Positions 11,219 through 21,172 are shown, counted from the stretch's first letter. The stretch is DNA of 64,000 bases from Zopfochytrium polystomum (GCA_025765615.1 JAIVFJ010000029.1:310001-374000), one strand, 5' to 3'. Notes: generated by a model from the sequence alone, not told the origin. Translations and numbers: made by a program.

Positions 11219-11825
11219 GGTTGAACGGCGTTTCGCTCTTTTCTTCCCCCCAACCTTCTACTTTTTCTCCCCTCTGTCAACACTCTCCCAGTAATCTCCA
11301 CCGCTTTTTTCCCCTCCTTTTTTGCTTGTGTTGCATTTGATGATGAGGAAAGTTTCATGTCCGTGGCGGCAATACATTATTGTAAGCAAATTGGGACGCT
11401 GTCAATCCCGTGTTTGACGGACTGGCTGGGATGACGGAGCATCGATGACTGCGATGCGGGACCCAGAGGATCGCAAGCCCAAAAAAAATAAAAATAAAAA
11501 TAAAAAAATAAATTAAAATAAAAAAACGGCAAAATGGATTAATGCGAGGTCGAGCCTTTGCACACACGCCCCTTGCGGCCAAGCAGTCCACGAAGGGATT
11601 GATTGAGAAGCGTTCGGTTTTGCTGCCCCAACGAAAAAGCCGTTCGACCACTGCCTGGTCGTTGCGTTTTTGTTTTTTGTCCTGGACCGAGACATGTCAG
11701 GGCGATACGAGAAGAAAGAAAGAAAGAAGAAAGAAAGAAAGAAAGTATGAAAGAAAGAAAGAAAGGAAGAAAGGCGAACAGGAGAAAAGAAAGAAACCAA
11801 CCCGTTACACACACTGACTGTCAAG
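11219..11825. other. Intergenic between RRM copies B and C
   Basis: Contains the shared 3' element (11350-11395), an A-rich tract with AAAAATA units (11478-11526), the motif ACATGTCAGGG (11692-11702) seen upstream of the other copies, and an AAAG microsatellite (11710-11790). Confidence 0.4.
11357..11395 (+). repeat. Shared 3' element of RRM copies, copy B
   Basis: Core TCCGTGGCGGCAATACATTA followed by TTGTAAGC, about 140 bp after the copy B stop. Confidence 0.55.
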
Positions 11826-11872
11826 ATGTCGAAGAAGGTCGCCGTCGCAAAGAAGAGCCTCACGCCGAAGAA

Positions 11873-11909
<37 letters not shown>

Positions 11910-12736
11910 GATAGAGAGAGAGAGAAACGGACGAGGGAGAGAGAGCGATCCGATCCTAACCAACCAACCAAAACTCCTTCTTGGTCACAGCCCGTGAAGG
12001 CGCTTGACGCCGAGGACGACGTTGCCATGCAGGATGTCCAAGGTGCTGTCCCAACTTCTTTGTGTCCCCTTTCTTGCGAGCATGCTCGCGTGTCCCCACT
12101 TTCTTCGCACCTGTGGCTCCAATCCACCGACCGCTCATAGTCAGTCGCACCTCTCGGTCGGAACGAACAAAAAAAATAGGAAAAAAACCTGCAGGCACAA
12201 CCCCCAACAACAACAAGAAAGCCCCCGCCAAGACGACGACGACGACCGGCTCCACTGCTCTGACCAACACCGTCGTCGCAACCGACCTCCCGGCCGGCAC
12301 CAGCCAGGAAGCGATCTCGGAAGCGTTCTCCAAGCACGGCGACGTCGCCAGCGTCCGCTTCGCCAAGGGCAGCAAGACCGAAGCCATCATCACCTTCTCC
12401 ACCGAGGAAGAAGCCGAGGCCGCCATCACCGACGGGTCGATCACCGTCGATGGCAAGAAGGCCACAGTACGCGCGCCAAAGGAGAAGGAGGAGACCAAAC
12501 CTTCGGTCGTCTTGGTCGTCCGGAACATTCCGTTCACTGCCACCCTCGCGAGCCTCAAGAAGCTCTTTTCGCCTTACGGCACCATCGCCAACATTAACAA
12601 GGCCAAGGGTGCCAAGAGGGGCCACGCCGGTGTCACTTTTAGCTCTGTCGACGAGGCCACGGCCGCCTTCGAGGCCCTGGACGGCTCAGTTTTCGAGGGC
12701 CGCACCCTCACTGTCAAGTACGCGAAGTTGGCGTAG
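11826..12736 (+). CDS. Tandem two-RRM protein, copy C
   Basis: Exons 11826-11873, 11991-12042 and 12195-12736; 213 residues. N-terminus MSKKVAVAKKSLTPKK, acidic linker PVKALDAEDDVAMQDVQ, Asn/Lys/Thr-rich spacer, RRM1 (ATDLPAGTSQEAISEAFSKH) and RRM2 (SVVLVVRNIPFTATLASLKK, then GHAGVTFSSVDEATAAFEAL). Closest to copy B over both domains. Intron 1 contains an interrupted (GA)n tract (11873-11930). Intron 2 and its flanking bases are also strongly conserved with copies A and B (ggtgctgtcccmacttcttt), more than expected for intron sequence, which suggests young duplications or gene conversion. Confidence 0.8.
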
Positions 12737-12835
12737 GCTGAGCTTCGTTTCGCTTTCTACACTACCTTCTGCTTGTTCTCTCTCTGTCAACTCCTCTTGT
12801 TTTGTTGTGTTGGCATTTGATGATGAAGATTTTCA

Positions 12836-12870
12836 TGTCCGTCGCGGCAATACATTAATGTAAGCTAATT
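12836..12870 (+). repeat. Shared 3' element of RRM copies, copy C
   Basis: Core TCCGTCGCGGCAATACATTA then ATGTAAGC, about 100 bp after the copy C stop. Confidence 0.55.
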
Positions 12871-13055
12871 GGGCCGTTGTCGATCTCGTGTCTGACTGAC
12901 TCACCGGGAGGTATGGTTTGACTCTCTACACACACACACACACACATACACAAAACACATCGTCCGCGCTTTGTGCCGCCAGTACGCCCCTTTCCCACTA
13001 GCTTCGTCTTTTTGCTGAACTTTGGGTGGCACGTTGCGACAATTTCTAATCGATG

Positions 13056-13530
13056 CTTGTCAGGGCGAGAAAGGAAGAAAAGGAAAGCAATCGCCTCGCA
13101 CACCCCAACTGCTAAATTGTCGAAGAAGGTCGTCGCAAAGAAGACGACGACAACCACCACCAGGCCCGCCGCCCTTCCTTATGACGTCCTCGCCACCGAC
13201 CTCCCGGCCGGCACCGCCGAAGCCGCGATCTCGACCGCGTTCTCCAAGCACGGCAACTTCGCTCCGCCAAGGGCAGCAAGACCGAGGCAATCATCACCTT
13301 CTCCACCGAGGGAGAGGCCAACGCTGCCATCGCCGGCGGGTCGATCACCGTCAACGGCAAGAAGGTCGCGGTCCGCGCGCCAAAGGGAAAGCCGTTGGGC
13401 GAACACTCGCCCGTCGTGGTCGTCCGCAACATCCCTGTTCGTGCCGCACCTGCTAGTCATGAAGCTCTGCTCCCCCTTTTGGCAATGCCGTCGACGCCAA
13501 CGTCCGCAAGGGTAAGGGCTACGTCTATCC
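13056..13530 (+). pseudogene. Tandem two-RRM protein, copy D (broken)
   Basis: Fourth paralogue. The start codon position is ttg (13117-13119) where copies A-C have ATG, and exon 1 (SKKVVAKK) runs straight into the Thr-rich spacer and RRM1 (LATDLPAGTAEAAISTAFSK) with both introns and the acidic exon 2 missing. A frame change follows at about 13260; RRM1 continues as GSKTEAIITFSTEGEANAAI. RRM2 stops after VVVVRNIPVRAAPASHE with several deletions. Loss of everything between the two 'aagaag' repeats of exon 1 and exon 3 could be one deletion. Flanks (CTTGTCAGGG upstream, the 3' element downstream) still match the other copies. Confidence 0.75.
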
Positions 13531-13612
13531 ATCGTCGCCTTCCCCGGTTATCTTCATTTGTTCCTTATTTGTTAGTTGTGGCGTGTGTTTCATTTGATGG
13601 GGAGGAGAATTG

Positions 13613-13650
13613 CATGTCCGTAGCGGCAATATATTATTGTAAGCGATTGG
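13613..13650 (+). repeat. Shared 3' element of RRM copies, copy D
   Basis: Core TCCGTAGCGGCAATATATTA then TTGTAAGC. Here it directly precedes the AZUL gene fragment, so that fragment has lost its own 5' part at this junction. Confidence 0.55.
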
Positions 13651-13659
13651 GGACGTTCT

Positions 13660-14188
13660 CAAAGCAGTGTCGTCTCTGCCGGGCATGCTACTCGCCGTTC
13701 TGGTCGACGCGCCACGACTCGGGCAACCAGAAGCTCGCGGGGAAGCTGGCGGCCGCATACCACGCGCAGCTGACGGTCGGGTGTGGAAGGAAGCACTGCT
13801 CAAATGAGGTGTGGGTGTGTTGTTGCTCTTTCTTTTTGTCTCGTGGCTCCTTCATAGCTTTTCAATCCCCTGTTTTTTTTTTTTTTTGGCCATAGCCCTT
13901 CTGAACATTTCATCTCATCCCCTACGGACCACAGTACTGCGCCACCTCCACCAACCCATCCCTCACAACCACCACCCTCGACCCAACGACCGCGGCCGTC
14001 CACACCGTCGCGCTCCTCAAGAAATCCTTCCTCTACAACCCCAAATCGCCGTCCTACAGCCTCTGGCCCCCGCGCACTTGGTCGGGCTCGGTTTCAGGGT
14101 GGAGTGGTGCGTAAGGGCGTTGGCGGAGTGCGCGGGGGAGGCGAACGCGGCGTCGGCGTGGTTGTTTGCGAATGCGCCGAGGAGGTGA
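13660..14188 (+). pseudogene. AZUL zinc-finger / UBA-like fragment
   Basis: Exon 13660-13808 (donor gtgtgg) and exon from 13935 join in phase 0 to give KLAGKLAAAYHAQLTVGCGR, KHCSNE, then YCATS. This is the AZUL zinc module of UBE3A-type ubiquitin ligases (CG-x3-C-x4-C spacing, followed by a helix LLKKSFLYNPKSP). In that frame a stop comes at about 14110. In the +2 frame just after lies LVGLGFRVEWCVRALAECAG, then EANAASAWLFANA, a UBA-like three-helix pattern, ending at 14188. One frame change would join them. No HECT domain is present in the window. The upstream edge abuts the 3' element of RRM copy D. Fragment of a ubiquitin-pathway gene, probably dead. Confidence 0.5.
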
Positions 14189-16127
14189 TGTTGAGGACGT
14201 GGGAAGAGGTCGTAATTATTTTTGTGTTGTACTTCATTTTATCACTCTCGCTCTTTCTCTCTGCGGCAGTTGTAGGCCCGAGGAGTCCGTGTCAGGACTA
14301 AAATGAGGGTTGCTGAGGTAATAAGCGCGCTCATGTGGGCAGGCGCAGACGAGCGAGGGCGCGAGGTGTGGGAGAACATACCGTAAGTCGGGCGGAAAGG
14401 AGATTCAAAACTGATCATGAGCGAGCGAGGATTCCTTCAATTGCGATTCTTCATCAAGCTGTAGAGCTTCACCAAACTGTTGAGCTTCATCAAGCTACGG
14501 GGACCCGATCAGCCCAGGCGCATACTCCGTCACGTCGAATTTCTCCCACCGCGACCCCGTAAACTTTTCGAAATCCACCTCGGTCCCAGACCCCTCAAGT
14601 AGCCCGCGAAGAATCGTTTTTTTTGACGGCAAGTCAGAGGGAAAAAGACAACCGAATTAATGGGAGTGAAAAAAAAGTAGAAACATTGAAAAAACGAGCA
14701 AAAAAGTCGTACCACACTTGGCTCGGCCCGTGCGCCGCTGCCTCCGACTATCTGCAACTGGGACCTTTTTTGCCTGCCCTTGCTGTCGCCTCAAAACTAT
14801 GAGCGCCAAACAGGACACTCATCCCCAATTGCACCTGTTGTCTCGTCCCTTGATCGCTTGTAAGTCGCTGATCATCTCACTGCACATCCCTCAATCATCT
14901 GTCACTCAATCAGTGCTGCCCCAGTCTTCGGTCTCATCCAATCTTTTGGAGACTGCTGCAAGCACACGACCGTCATCGCAACGCCCCACGCAATACACAC
15001 TGATTGTGACTACAAGAACCTGCCGCCTGCCTGCCACCCACCACTGACTGCCCCACAGCCTGTCTCAACTGTAGCATATTGGCGCATTCAGTGTTATTAC
15101 ATTTGAATACCTTTCACTGTATTTTGTTTCATATAAGTTTCCACTCAGATTTTAAATTCTGCAACATTTCTGAGTGCGGCAGCTGAAGTCCAGTTACAGT
15201 ATGTTAGAGAGAAGTGTTTCAACGAATTTCTTTAACTTACAAGACTCAAGATGCCCAACGCAACTCAGTATTATGTGAAAGAATGTGATTCAGATCAAGT
15301 GCGCAGCTGAGATGGTTCACCACTGTTGTTTGATGGTCAGTCCCTCTTGCCCATGCTTGAGCTGGATGAACTTGAGTATGAAGCATGGAATGTGTTTGGC
15401 GGAACTGACTGGTTAGCAGCAAGAGGCACAAATCGGACCCGAACCTATTGTGACTGTCAGTTATCATTCTCACGATGCCCATGGGAGAGTGAGCCACTGC
15501 CAATGCAGACCTGGGCACTGGCTTGCGCTGACGACAAATACTCCGAGTATTAAGTGGAACAGAAACCTGGTGTCAACAGTTTTCCTCCTCCTCTGCTCAA
15601 GCAGATAATATAGGAGAGATTTTTACCCTGTGCCAGTCACACTTGCCTAGCAACTATTACAGCGTGCATATCATCATCATGTATCAATAATTCATAGCAG
15701 AGTTTTTCTCTTTCTCTCCAAGTTGGGGAGAAGGACCACCCACAAACACACATCTCCACTACATTCACTTCTTCCACTCACTCACTCAGAGTAGATTGTT
15801 TACACTACTAATTGCTCTTTCTGGAACTTTCTTTGCGTCTTGACAAGGAAGACTCTCAAAAGGTATAAAAGGGGGATGGGGGACCTGTCCCATCCCTCAA
15901 GTGAATTATTGTTTCCAATACAATCATCACTCCTCTCAGTTCCTTGTCTGCCTTGCCCTGTCCTGCCATGTTCCTGGCAAGTGCAAAATTCTCAAACCTT
16001 GAGCAAGACAAAGGCAAAAGGAATGCAGCTTGTACTTGTTCCAGTCTGAAGAGCAACTGACACTCCAGATGAAAGTAACACGCAATGATGACTTTTCGTG
16101 ACTGGGGGAGGATGTGCACATGCAATG
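14189..16127. other. Intergenic with retroelement-like debris
   Basis: 14448-14500 holds three imperfect tandem copies of a cttcatcaagctgta-like 20-mer. From about 15040 the composition becomes AT-richer and unlike the neighbours. 15862-15870 is a strong TATA box (ggtataaaag) followed by a pyrimidine-rich initiator region, and 16101-16112 is a polypurine tract (tgggggagga) followed by TG, as at a retroelement internal/LTR border. This could be LTR-element debris inserted into SUA5. No direct repeat pair was found, so ends are undefined. Confidence 0.3.
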
Positions 16128-16666
16128 TTAGCAAGTTGATTCGGAAGTTTCCGGGGTTCGAGGACGTCCGGGTGTTTAAGAAGGACTTCTCGGACGACTC
16201 AATGGAGCAGGCGCCTGTCACGCCTGGTATGAAGTATAGGCACTATTCGCCGAGGATGGAGGTCGTGTTGTTTGAGCGGGGGGATTTGAATGACGACGAG
16301 GAGGAGCGGACAGTCGTTGCGAGGATGGGCGCCGAGGCGGCGGCTGTCTTGGAGCGGCATGAACGGGACCATGGCCCGGCGGAGGGGAAAGCCGTCGTCG
16401 GTGTGTTGCGGACGAGCTGTCGCCATCACGTTGAAATTCCCAGCGCTGCGTTGGGGGCCGCCACTCGGTGGCGGATAGAGGAGCACCAGCTGGGCGACAG
16501 CGAGCAGACCGCGGCTGCTGTTGCACGGGGTCTGTTCCACGGCCTCCGACTCTTGGAATCAAAGGGGGTGGTGGTGATTTTTGTGGAGGGACCGGCGGAG
16601 GAGCACGAAGGGCTCGCTGTCATGAACAGAGTTCGCAAGGCGGCGACGCGAGTCGCACCGCTGTAG
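16128..16666 (+). pseudogene. Sua5 C-terminal domain only (threonylcarbamoyl-AMP synthase)
   Basis: Sua5 makes the L-threonylcarbamoyladenylate used for the t6A modification of tRNA. The whole C-terminal Sua5 domain is readable: FPGFEDVRVFKKDFSDD, then APVTPGMKYRHYSPRMEV (the linker/domain signature), and the terminal GLAVMNRVRKAATRV. The catalytic YrdC domain, which should lie just upstream, is absent; the sequence before 16128 is retroelement-like. As t6A synthesis is nearly essential, an intact copy is expected elsewhere in the genome, or the domain lies beyond an insertion not seen here. Reading frame is clean for 180 codons, so the truncation is recent. Confidence 0.7.
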
Positions 16667-16974
16667 TTGCATAAGCGACCATTGTTTCAAAGAGGGCGGT
16701 GGACTTACTAGACTAGCAAGTTTGCCGACCAGTTCTTGCCTTTCTAGGGCTTTCCGCCGTATTGTTCGCACACCAGGGCGGAGAAACGATCGGATGAGTC
16801 GGGTATGATTGGCTGGACGGCAAAACATTGATCTGGCTACCTGTCTGTCGCTCTCCCGTTGCGCGAAACCCGCGTTTGCGTTTGGCATGATCAAAGCTTC
16901 GGAGCTGCGGCGAAAGCAAAAATTCCGCGGGCTTCGATGCGGATTCCGCACCCGCGGAAGCCCCCAGCCTGTCC
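16667..16974. other. Intergenic
   Basis: 308 bases between the Sua5 piece and the FAN1-like debris; no coding or repeat signal seen. Confidence 0.3.
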
Positions 16975-18410
16975 TTAAATGAGTTGCGCTGTGGCGAAGG
17001 GCCCCCGCTCCCTTCTCATCAAGCGTCTAGGCAATGCACCGATGCCACAAACAGCCCAACAGCTTCCACTGCTTTGTTTCTTCTTCTTTGGCTGTTTTTG
17101 TCGAGTGCATATACTACAAAGCATCTCACAAAGCCGCGTTCGGATCCACCCTGTTGTGAACATTTGCAGCCAAGGGATTCCGGTCACATGGCCAGGGGAG
17201 CCTTCTCGTATCTCCTTCTGCAGATCCTCGTAGCAGGATTCCGTTATCTCAAAAAGCCGATCTAAATTGAGCTCCCAATCGTTTGAGAGATAGATGGCTT
17301 CAGATTCGAGCAAAAGCATGTTAAAGTAATCGTCGAAGTCTTTCCAAGTTGGCCATGTTATGCTGACTTTCTGGACCGCGACAGAAACGTAGCTGACGGG
17401 ATCACTTCGAAGGTTGGCGCTGGGACATAAGTTTCAAGTTAGTCAAATTCTTTTACTATTGGGTGTGTACCGAATGTGATCCAAAAAGAAGTTTTCAGGC
17501 CATTCACGCAATCGACCGAAAATGACGAATAGTCTCCCAATTCTGTCAGGTTCATTCGAAGAATAAGAAACGCTTCATACTTATGAAAAGTCCGCGCGGC
17601 AGCTGGCTTCAATGTGACAGTTCGCCCTCCAATTTTGTTAGGTGTCAGCAAGTTTCAGGACGGATTTACCTATCAGCTTAGTCGCTCGGCTCAATAGCGC
17701 CGTATCCGACTCAAGCATACCCTTCTTCGAAAAGGTCAGCTGCCTTTTGGAAAAGCTGGAAAGTTTTGCCCGAACATCTGCCGCCTTTACAAACCTGTTA
17801 ATGCGGGATGCACAGGGTTTGAGTACCTCACGGTGCTGGCGGGCGGAATTTTCAGTTTTCTCTCCTTTGCGATCAGGAGCAGTTCATCCTTTGTGAGCAG
17901 TCGAAGTCAGTCGTCCAGCGATTTTTGACGCTCGTCCCCATCGGCAATATTGCTCTGTATCAGTTGATCTCTTGCCAAAGACAGGTTGCTTATTCTGTAC
18001 AAAGATTGGATTGAATTTTCAAAGGTGCGGAGGTAAGGAGAGGACGTCGTAAAAGCATCCAAGCCAAATGTTGCTATTGCCCTGACCTTGGAAAGGCAAG
18101 TTTTGCCAAACGCTCAACCTTTGGTTTGCGCATCATTAACTTTATAAATAATTCTTTGCTCTCCTCTGTCAAGCCAGTGTTGGAATCGAGTCAAAAAAGG
18201 AAGAATTTCCTGCAAAACAAGTAACACAACCGTCCAATCCAATGTAAGCATTCACAAAGTTCAGCTCCTCTTCGTTGAGAAGGTACGCCTCATGTTCGAG
18301 GACGTTTTCAATGACTATCTGCCATTGATCAATATAGCTGAGCGGTTTTAGGTTGCCTTCACTTGCAACCGCTTCCACGCGCTTAGCATCGGGATCGGGC
18401 GGCACTGGAC
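16975..18410 (-). pseudogene. FAN1-like nuclease fragment (N-terminal and middle parts)
   Basis: Read on the minus strand from about 18410 down. YIDQWQIVIENVLEHEAYLL then NEEELNFVNAY resembles the start of the Fanconi-associated nuclease 1 fold; LTEESKELFIKLMMRKPKVE follows in another frame and matches the FAN1 pattern of a leucine-rich stretch ending in an RK motif. Further down are RINRFVKAADVRAKLSSFSK, then AARTFHKYEAFLILRMNLTE, and MFTTGWIRTRLCEM, which fits the FTxGWxxTR motif of FAN1. The catalytic VRR_NUC domain is not found. Frames change at least four times and one stop interrupts. FAN1 repairs interstrand crosslinks; this copy cannot work. The identification rests on pattern memory and is moderate. 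Confidence 0.4.
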
Positions 18411-18475
18411 TTTGAACGGTTGATTTGTGAGGAGTACTGCTCCTGACGGAGTTGTTGGAATTAGCGGCTGCAGAT

Positions 18476-18622
18476 TGTGAGTGCTGCTGCTAACTTGTTG
18501 GGAGCAGTCGCGTGTGTCGCGATCGTCGCTGCGGATTTGTTGTTTGACTTTTTTTCTATTTGACAAGTCGTCCTTTCAGAACGACAACGGCAACAACACA
18601 GAAGTGCAAGCATGAACTCCCA
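18476..18622 (-). repeat. LTR, 3' copy of the copia element
   Basis: 147 bp, bounded by TG and CA on the plus strand (tgtgagtgctgc to gaactccca). About 90 percent identical by eye to the 5' copy. Confidence 0.8.
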
Positions 18623-18660
18623 CACTCCCCCTCATGCGCAACACCCTTCTACCCACTAAA

Positions 18661-19242
18661 TCAAAGTCCCAATGCTTCTGCATGTTTCCTGAACACAGAG
18701 GGTCCCAACGACTTGGTAACAATGTCCGCAACCATCTCCATTGTCGGCTTGTGCTCAACAGAGATGACTTTCTCATGCTGGATTTTCTCCTGAACGAACT
18801 CGACCTTCACTGCTTTGTGCTTGGTACGCTTGAGGTTCTGGTCCCCTGTCACTGTCTTGATGACCGAGGTGTTGTCTTTGTAGATAGTAGTTGGCCCTGA
18901 ATCAGGGAGACCAATCTCCCCCAACAGTCTGTGCAACCAAATCACTTCCTTCGTGGCCTCCAAGAGGCCCTCCAATTCTGCCACTGTTGTCGATGTTGCA
19001 ACCAAGGCTGCACATTTGCTCTTCCAGCTAATAGCACAGTTTCCAAGGAAGAATACAAATCCATAGACAGACTTTGCAGACACTTTGTCTGAGGCAAAGT
19101 CAAAATCAGAGTATCCAACAAGTTCCATCTTGCAGCCCCGTCGAAACACAAGTGGCACATCAGCAGTTCCCTTGACGTAGTGTAGCACATCTAGACCTGC
19201 CTCCCAGTGTTTGTCTGTTGCATTGGCCATAACTTGGCCCAA
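18661..19242 (-). pseudogene. copia RNase H / polyprotein C-terminus
   Basis: 193 codons open. Contains HYVKGTADVPLVFRRG, GYSDFDFASDKVSAKS (the D.D.A.D motif), LLEATKEVIWLHRLLGEIGL, IYKDNTSVIKTV and ADIVTKSL near the end, the typical C-terminal RNase H part of copia Pol. The N-terminal edge joins protease sequence directly, marking the internal deletion. TSTTVAELEGL replaces the usual TEAEY motif (catalytic Glu region altered). Confidence 0.8.
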
Positions 19243-20234
19243 CCGTCCAACAGCAAAGGTTTTCCATCTCCAATAGTAACCTTGTCCGACATTTCCCTGT
19301 AGGTGCCTGGAACGAAGAAATGGGGGTCGTTTGTGAGGTGGTATGACGCACCACTGTCATGGTACCAAACGTCCTTGCTTGGTCCTCTCGACTTCACTGT
19401 GAAAGCATGCGTCTGATGCGTTCACTCTGCTCTTAGCTTTGGTGAGTTCATTACCTTGCTTTGGTCCTTTTCCTGCTGCACCACTGCCTTTCACCCAGCA
19501 GTCCTTGCACAGGTGTCCAGGCTTGCCGCCATTTAAGCAAGTCTGCTTCTTCTTGTCTGCTTTGGATGCGGTGAAAGCGGTGGATTTTGTCAACTCCTTC
19601 TTTGATGCACCTCCAGGACTTTCTGCCTTGATCCACCAAGCATGGTCATAGAGCTCGCTCTCAACCTTGCAGCGCATCAACTTTGTTGCATCAAGTGCAC
19701 GTAGCGTCCCTACTACATTCTGCCATCCAGGCGTATTTGGCATCGCCATCAGCAGAATACAGACATATATCTTGTCCCAGTCAAGCGTCCCAGCATCCTT
19801 GAGGTGCTGAATGAGTGCTGAGACTGAACCAATGAAATCTTCTATGTTGCCACTATCGTCGTACTTTGTTGACAACAATCGTTTCAATGTGTTCATAGTC
19901 ATTGACACAGTAACCATTGCAAAGACCTCCTTCAGGTGTTCATACATCTCGTATGCAGTCGTGCACCCACTCAATAGGTCTCTAGATGGCCTTGGCAGCT
20001 TTCCAAGTGGCCAGCTTCGAGCTTGTGCGTCGTGCTTTTTTCTCGTCAGCGCATTTGCCACATATGCCGCCTTAACGGTATCGTTGGAACTTGTGTATGT
20101 GTCATTTTCACGCTCGACAATGTAGAGCATTTCCTTGACTTCCAAAAAAGTAGTGAATAGACGGTTGAAGTTGGGTCAGTCGTCTGTCGACACCTCAAAT
20201 TCCGGAATATTTTCGTACTCCTTGTCCGTCATTG
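19243..20234 (-). pseudogene. copia gag and protease
   Basis: Starts at ATG 20234 (MTDKEYENIPEFEVSTDD), then a TGA stop at about 20180, then 260 open codons of gag: YEMYEHLKEVFAMVTVSM, KLMRCKVESEL and a zinc knuckle at about 19520-19560 in which the second Cys is Gly (CLNGGKPGHLCKDC). A frame change at about 19390 leads into protease with an intact DSGASYHL active-site motif preceded by WYH. The stop and altered zinc knuckle mean the gag is not functional. Confidence 0.75.
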
Positions 20235-20435
20235 TGATCTAGTAGCTGACTGCTCAGCAACTTTGCTGTCCTCACTGGGGAGGGATCATTCCAGTAGATT
20301 TTTCTTGTGACCATATCATCATGATCGTGATCGACATTGTGATGCGATCGTCGCGATTGTCACTCCAATTTCACTGCAGTCGATCTTGTTGTCTGCAACT
20401 TCACCGCTCTCCCGATGGGAGTAGTGCTGATACCG

Positions 20436-20591
20436 TGTGAGTGCTGCTGCTAACTCGTCGGGAGCAGTCGCGTGTGTCGCGATTGTCGTCTGCGGATTTG
20501 TTGTTTGACTTATTTCTATTGATTTTTCTCTGACAAGTCGTCCTTTCAGAACAACAACAGCAACAACACAGAAGTGCAAGCATGAACTCCC
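20436..20591 (-). repeat. LTR, 5' copy of the copia element
   Basis: About 156 bp, starting tgtgagtgctgctgctaac. It has 10 bases (gatttttctc) not present in the 3' copy. The outer edge is clipped by the adjacent GC-rich gene sequence. Confidence 0.8.
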
Positions 20592-20599
20592 CCGTCGCT

Positions 20600-21065
20600 G
20601 CCAGCGCCGGCCTGAGAAGATCAAAGCTCAGGCCAAACTTTTGGTATACGGCTTTGCGCGCTTCGAGTTCCCGCAAAGCATCCTTGCTGAAAAGGGAGTG
20701 CTGCGAGGGTTCCTGGTCGAGGTGCTTGGGCGGAGATGGGGAGGGTGTGAGGTTGCTGCGGGCGGCTGCAGCGGGGGCAGCGGCCGCAAAGATGTCCGAC
20801 TTCGCACGCTTTGCTGGTCGGGTTGTCTGCTTGCGCGGACGTGCGGCGCCACAGGAGCCCGCTCCGCTGCGGCGGCCGCCACTGCGGAGTTTGCGCGAGG
20901 CCTCGGGGTCGCGGGAGCGTCTTCGAATGCTGCGCCGCTCTGGTCGCTCTCGGCAACTCCGTCGCCGCCGCCTCGGAGCACTTCTTCACTTCTTCGTTGG
21001 CCGAGTCGCCGTCGCCGTCGTCGTCTTCGCCCGCCACCCGCTTCCGGACTCGCATGTGCATGAGG
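20600..21065 (-). pseudogene. GC-rich coding remnant, unknown, truncated by the copia element
   Basis: Minus-strand frames show coding-like composition: MHMRVRKRVAGEDDDGDGDS from 21065 and, in another frame, KDALRELEARKAVYQKFGLS then FDLLRPALAATGEF, which runs into the LTR at 20591. I do not recognise the family. The gene would be divergent from the COA6-like gene with about 100 bp between their starts. Frame change and LTR junction suggest it is dead. Confidence 0.35.
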
Positions 21066-21172
21066 TTGGTGGGTGATTTTCGGTCGCCGCCCTTCCACGC
21101 CTTGTCAGCGTCAGCGAAAACGAACCGCCCATCCATCGATTCGATTCGATTCCCCCCCACTCGACTCGCCCG

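Larger units (their letters stand above)
18476..20591 (-). mobile_element. Internally deleted Ty1/copia LTR retrotransposon
   Basis: Two direct repeats (18476-18622 and 20436-20591) flank 1.8 kb with copia domains on the minus strand: gag with zinc knuckle, aspartic protease, then directly RNase H. Integrase and reverse transcriptase are missing. Next to the 5' LTR (plus-strand 20423-20435) the minus strand reads cggtatcagc, close to the initiator-Met tRNA primer site of copia elements. Next to the 3' LTR (18623-18634) lies a purine tract (gagggggagtg on the minus strand). The LTRs differ by several substitutions and a 10-bp indel, so insertion is not recent. No clear target duplication. Confidence 0.85.

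Noticed and set aside
7890..13000. CRISPR-like array from regularly spaced repeats
   Set aside because: The repeats are tandem gene copies and microsatellites in a eukaryotic genome, not short repeats with spacers.
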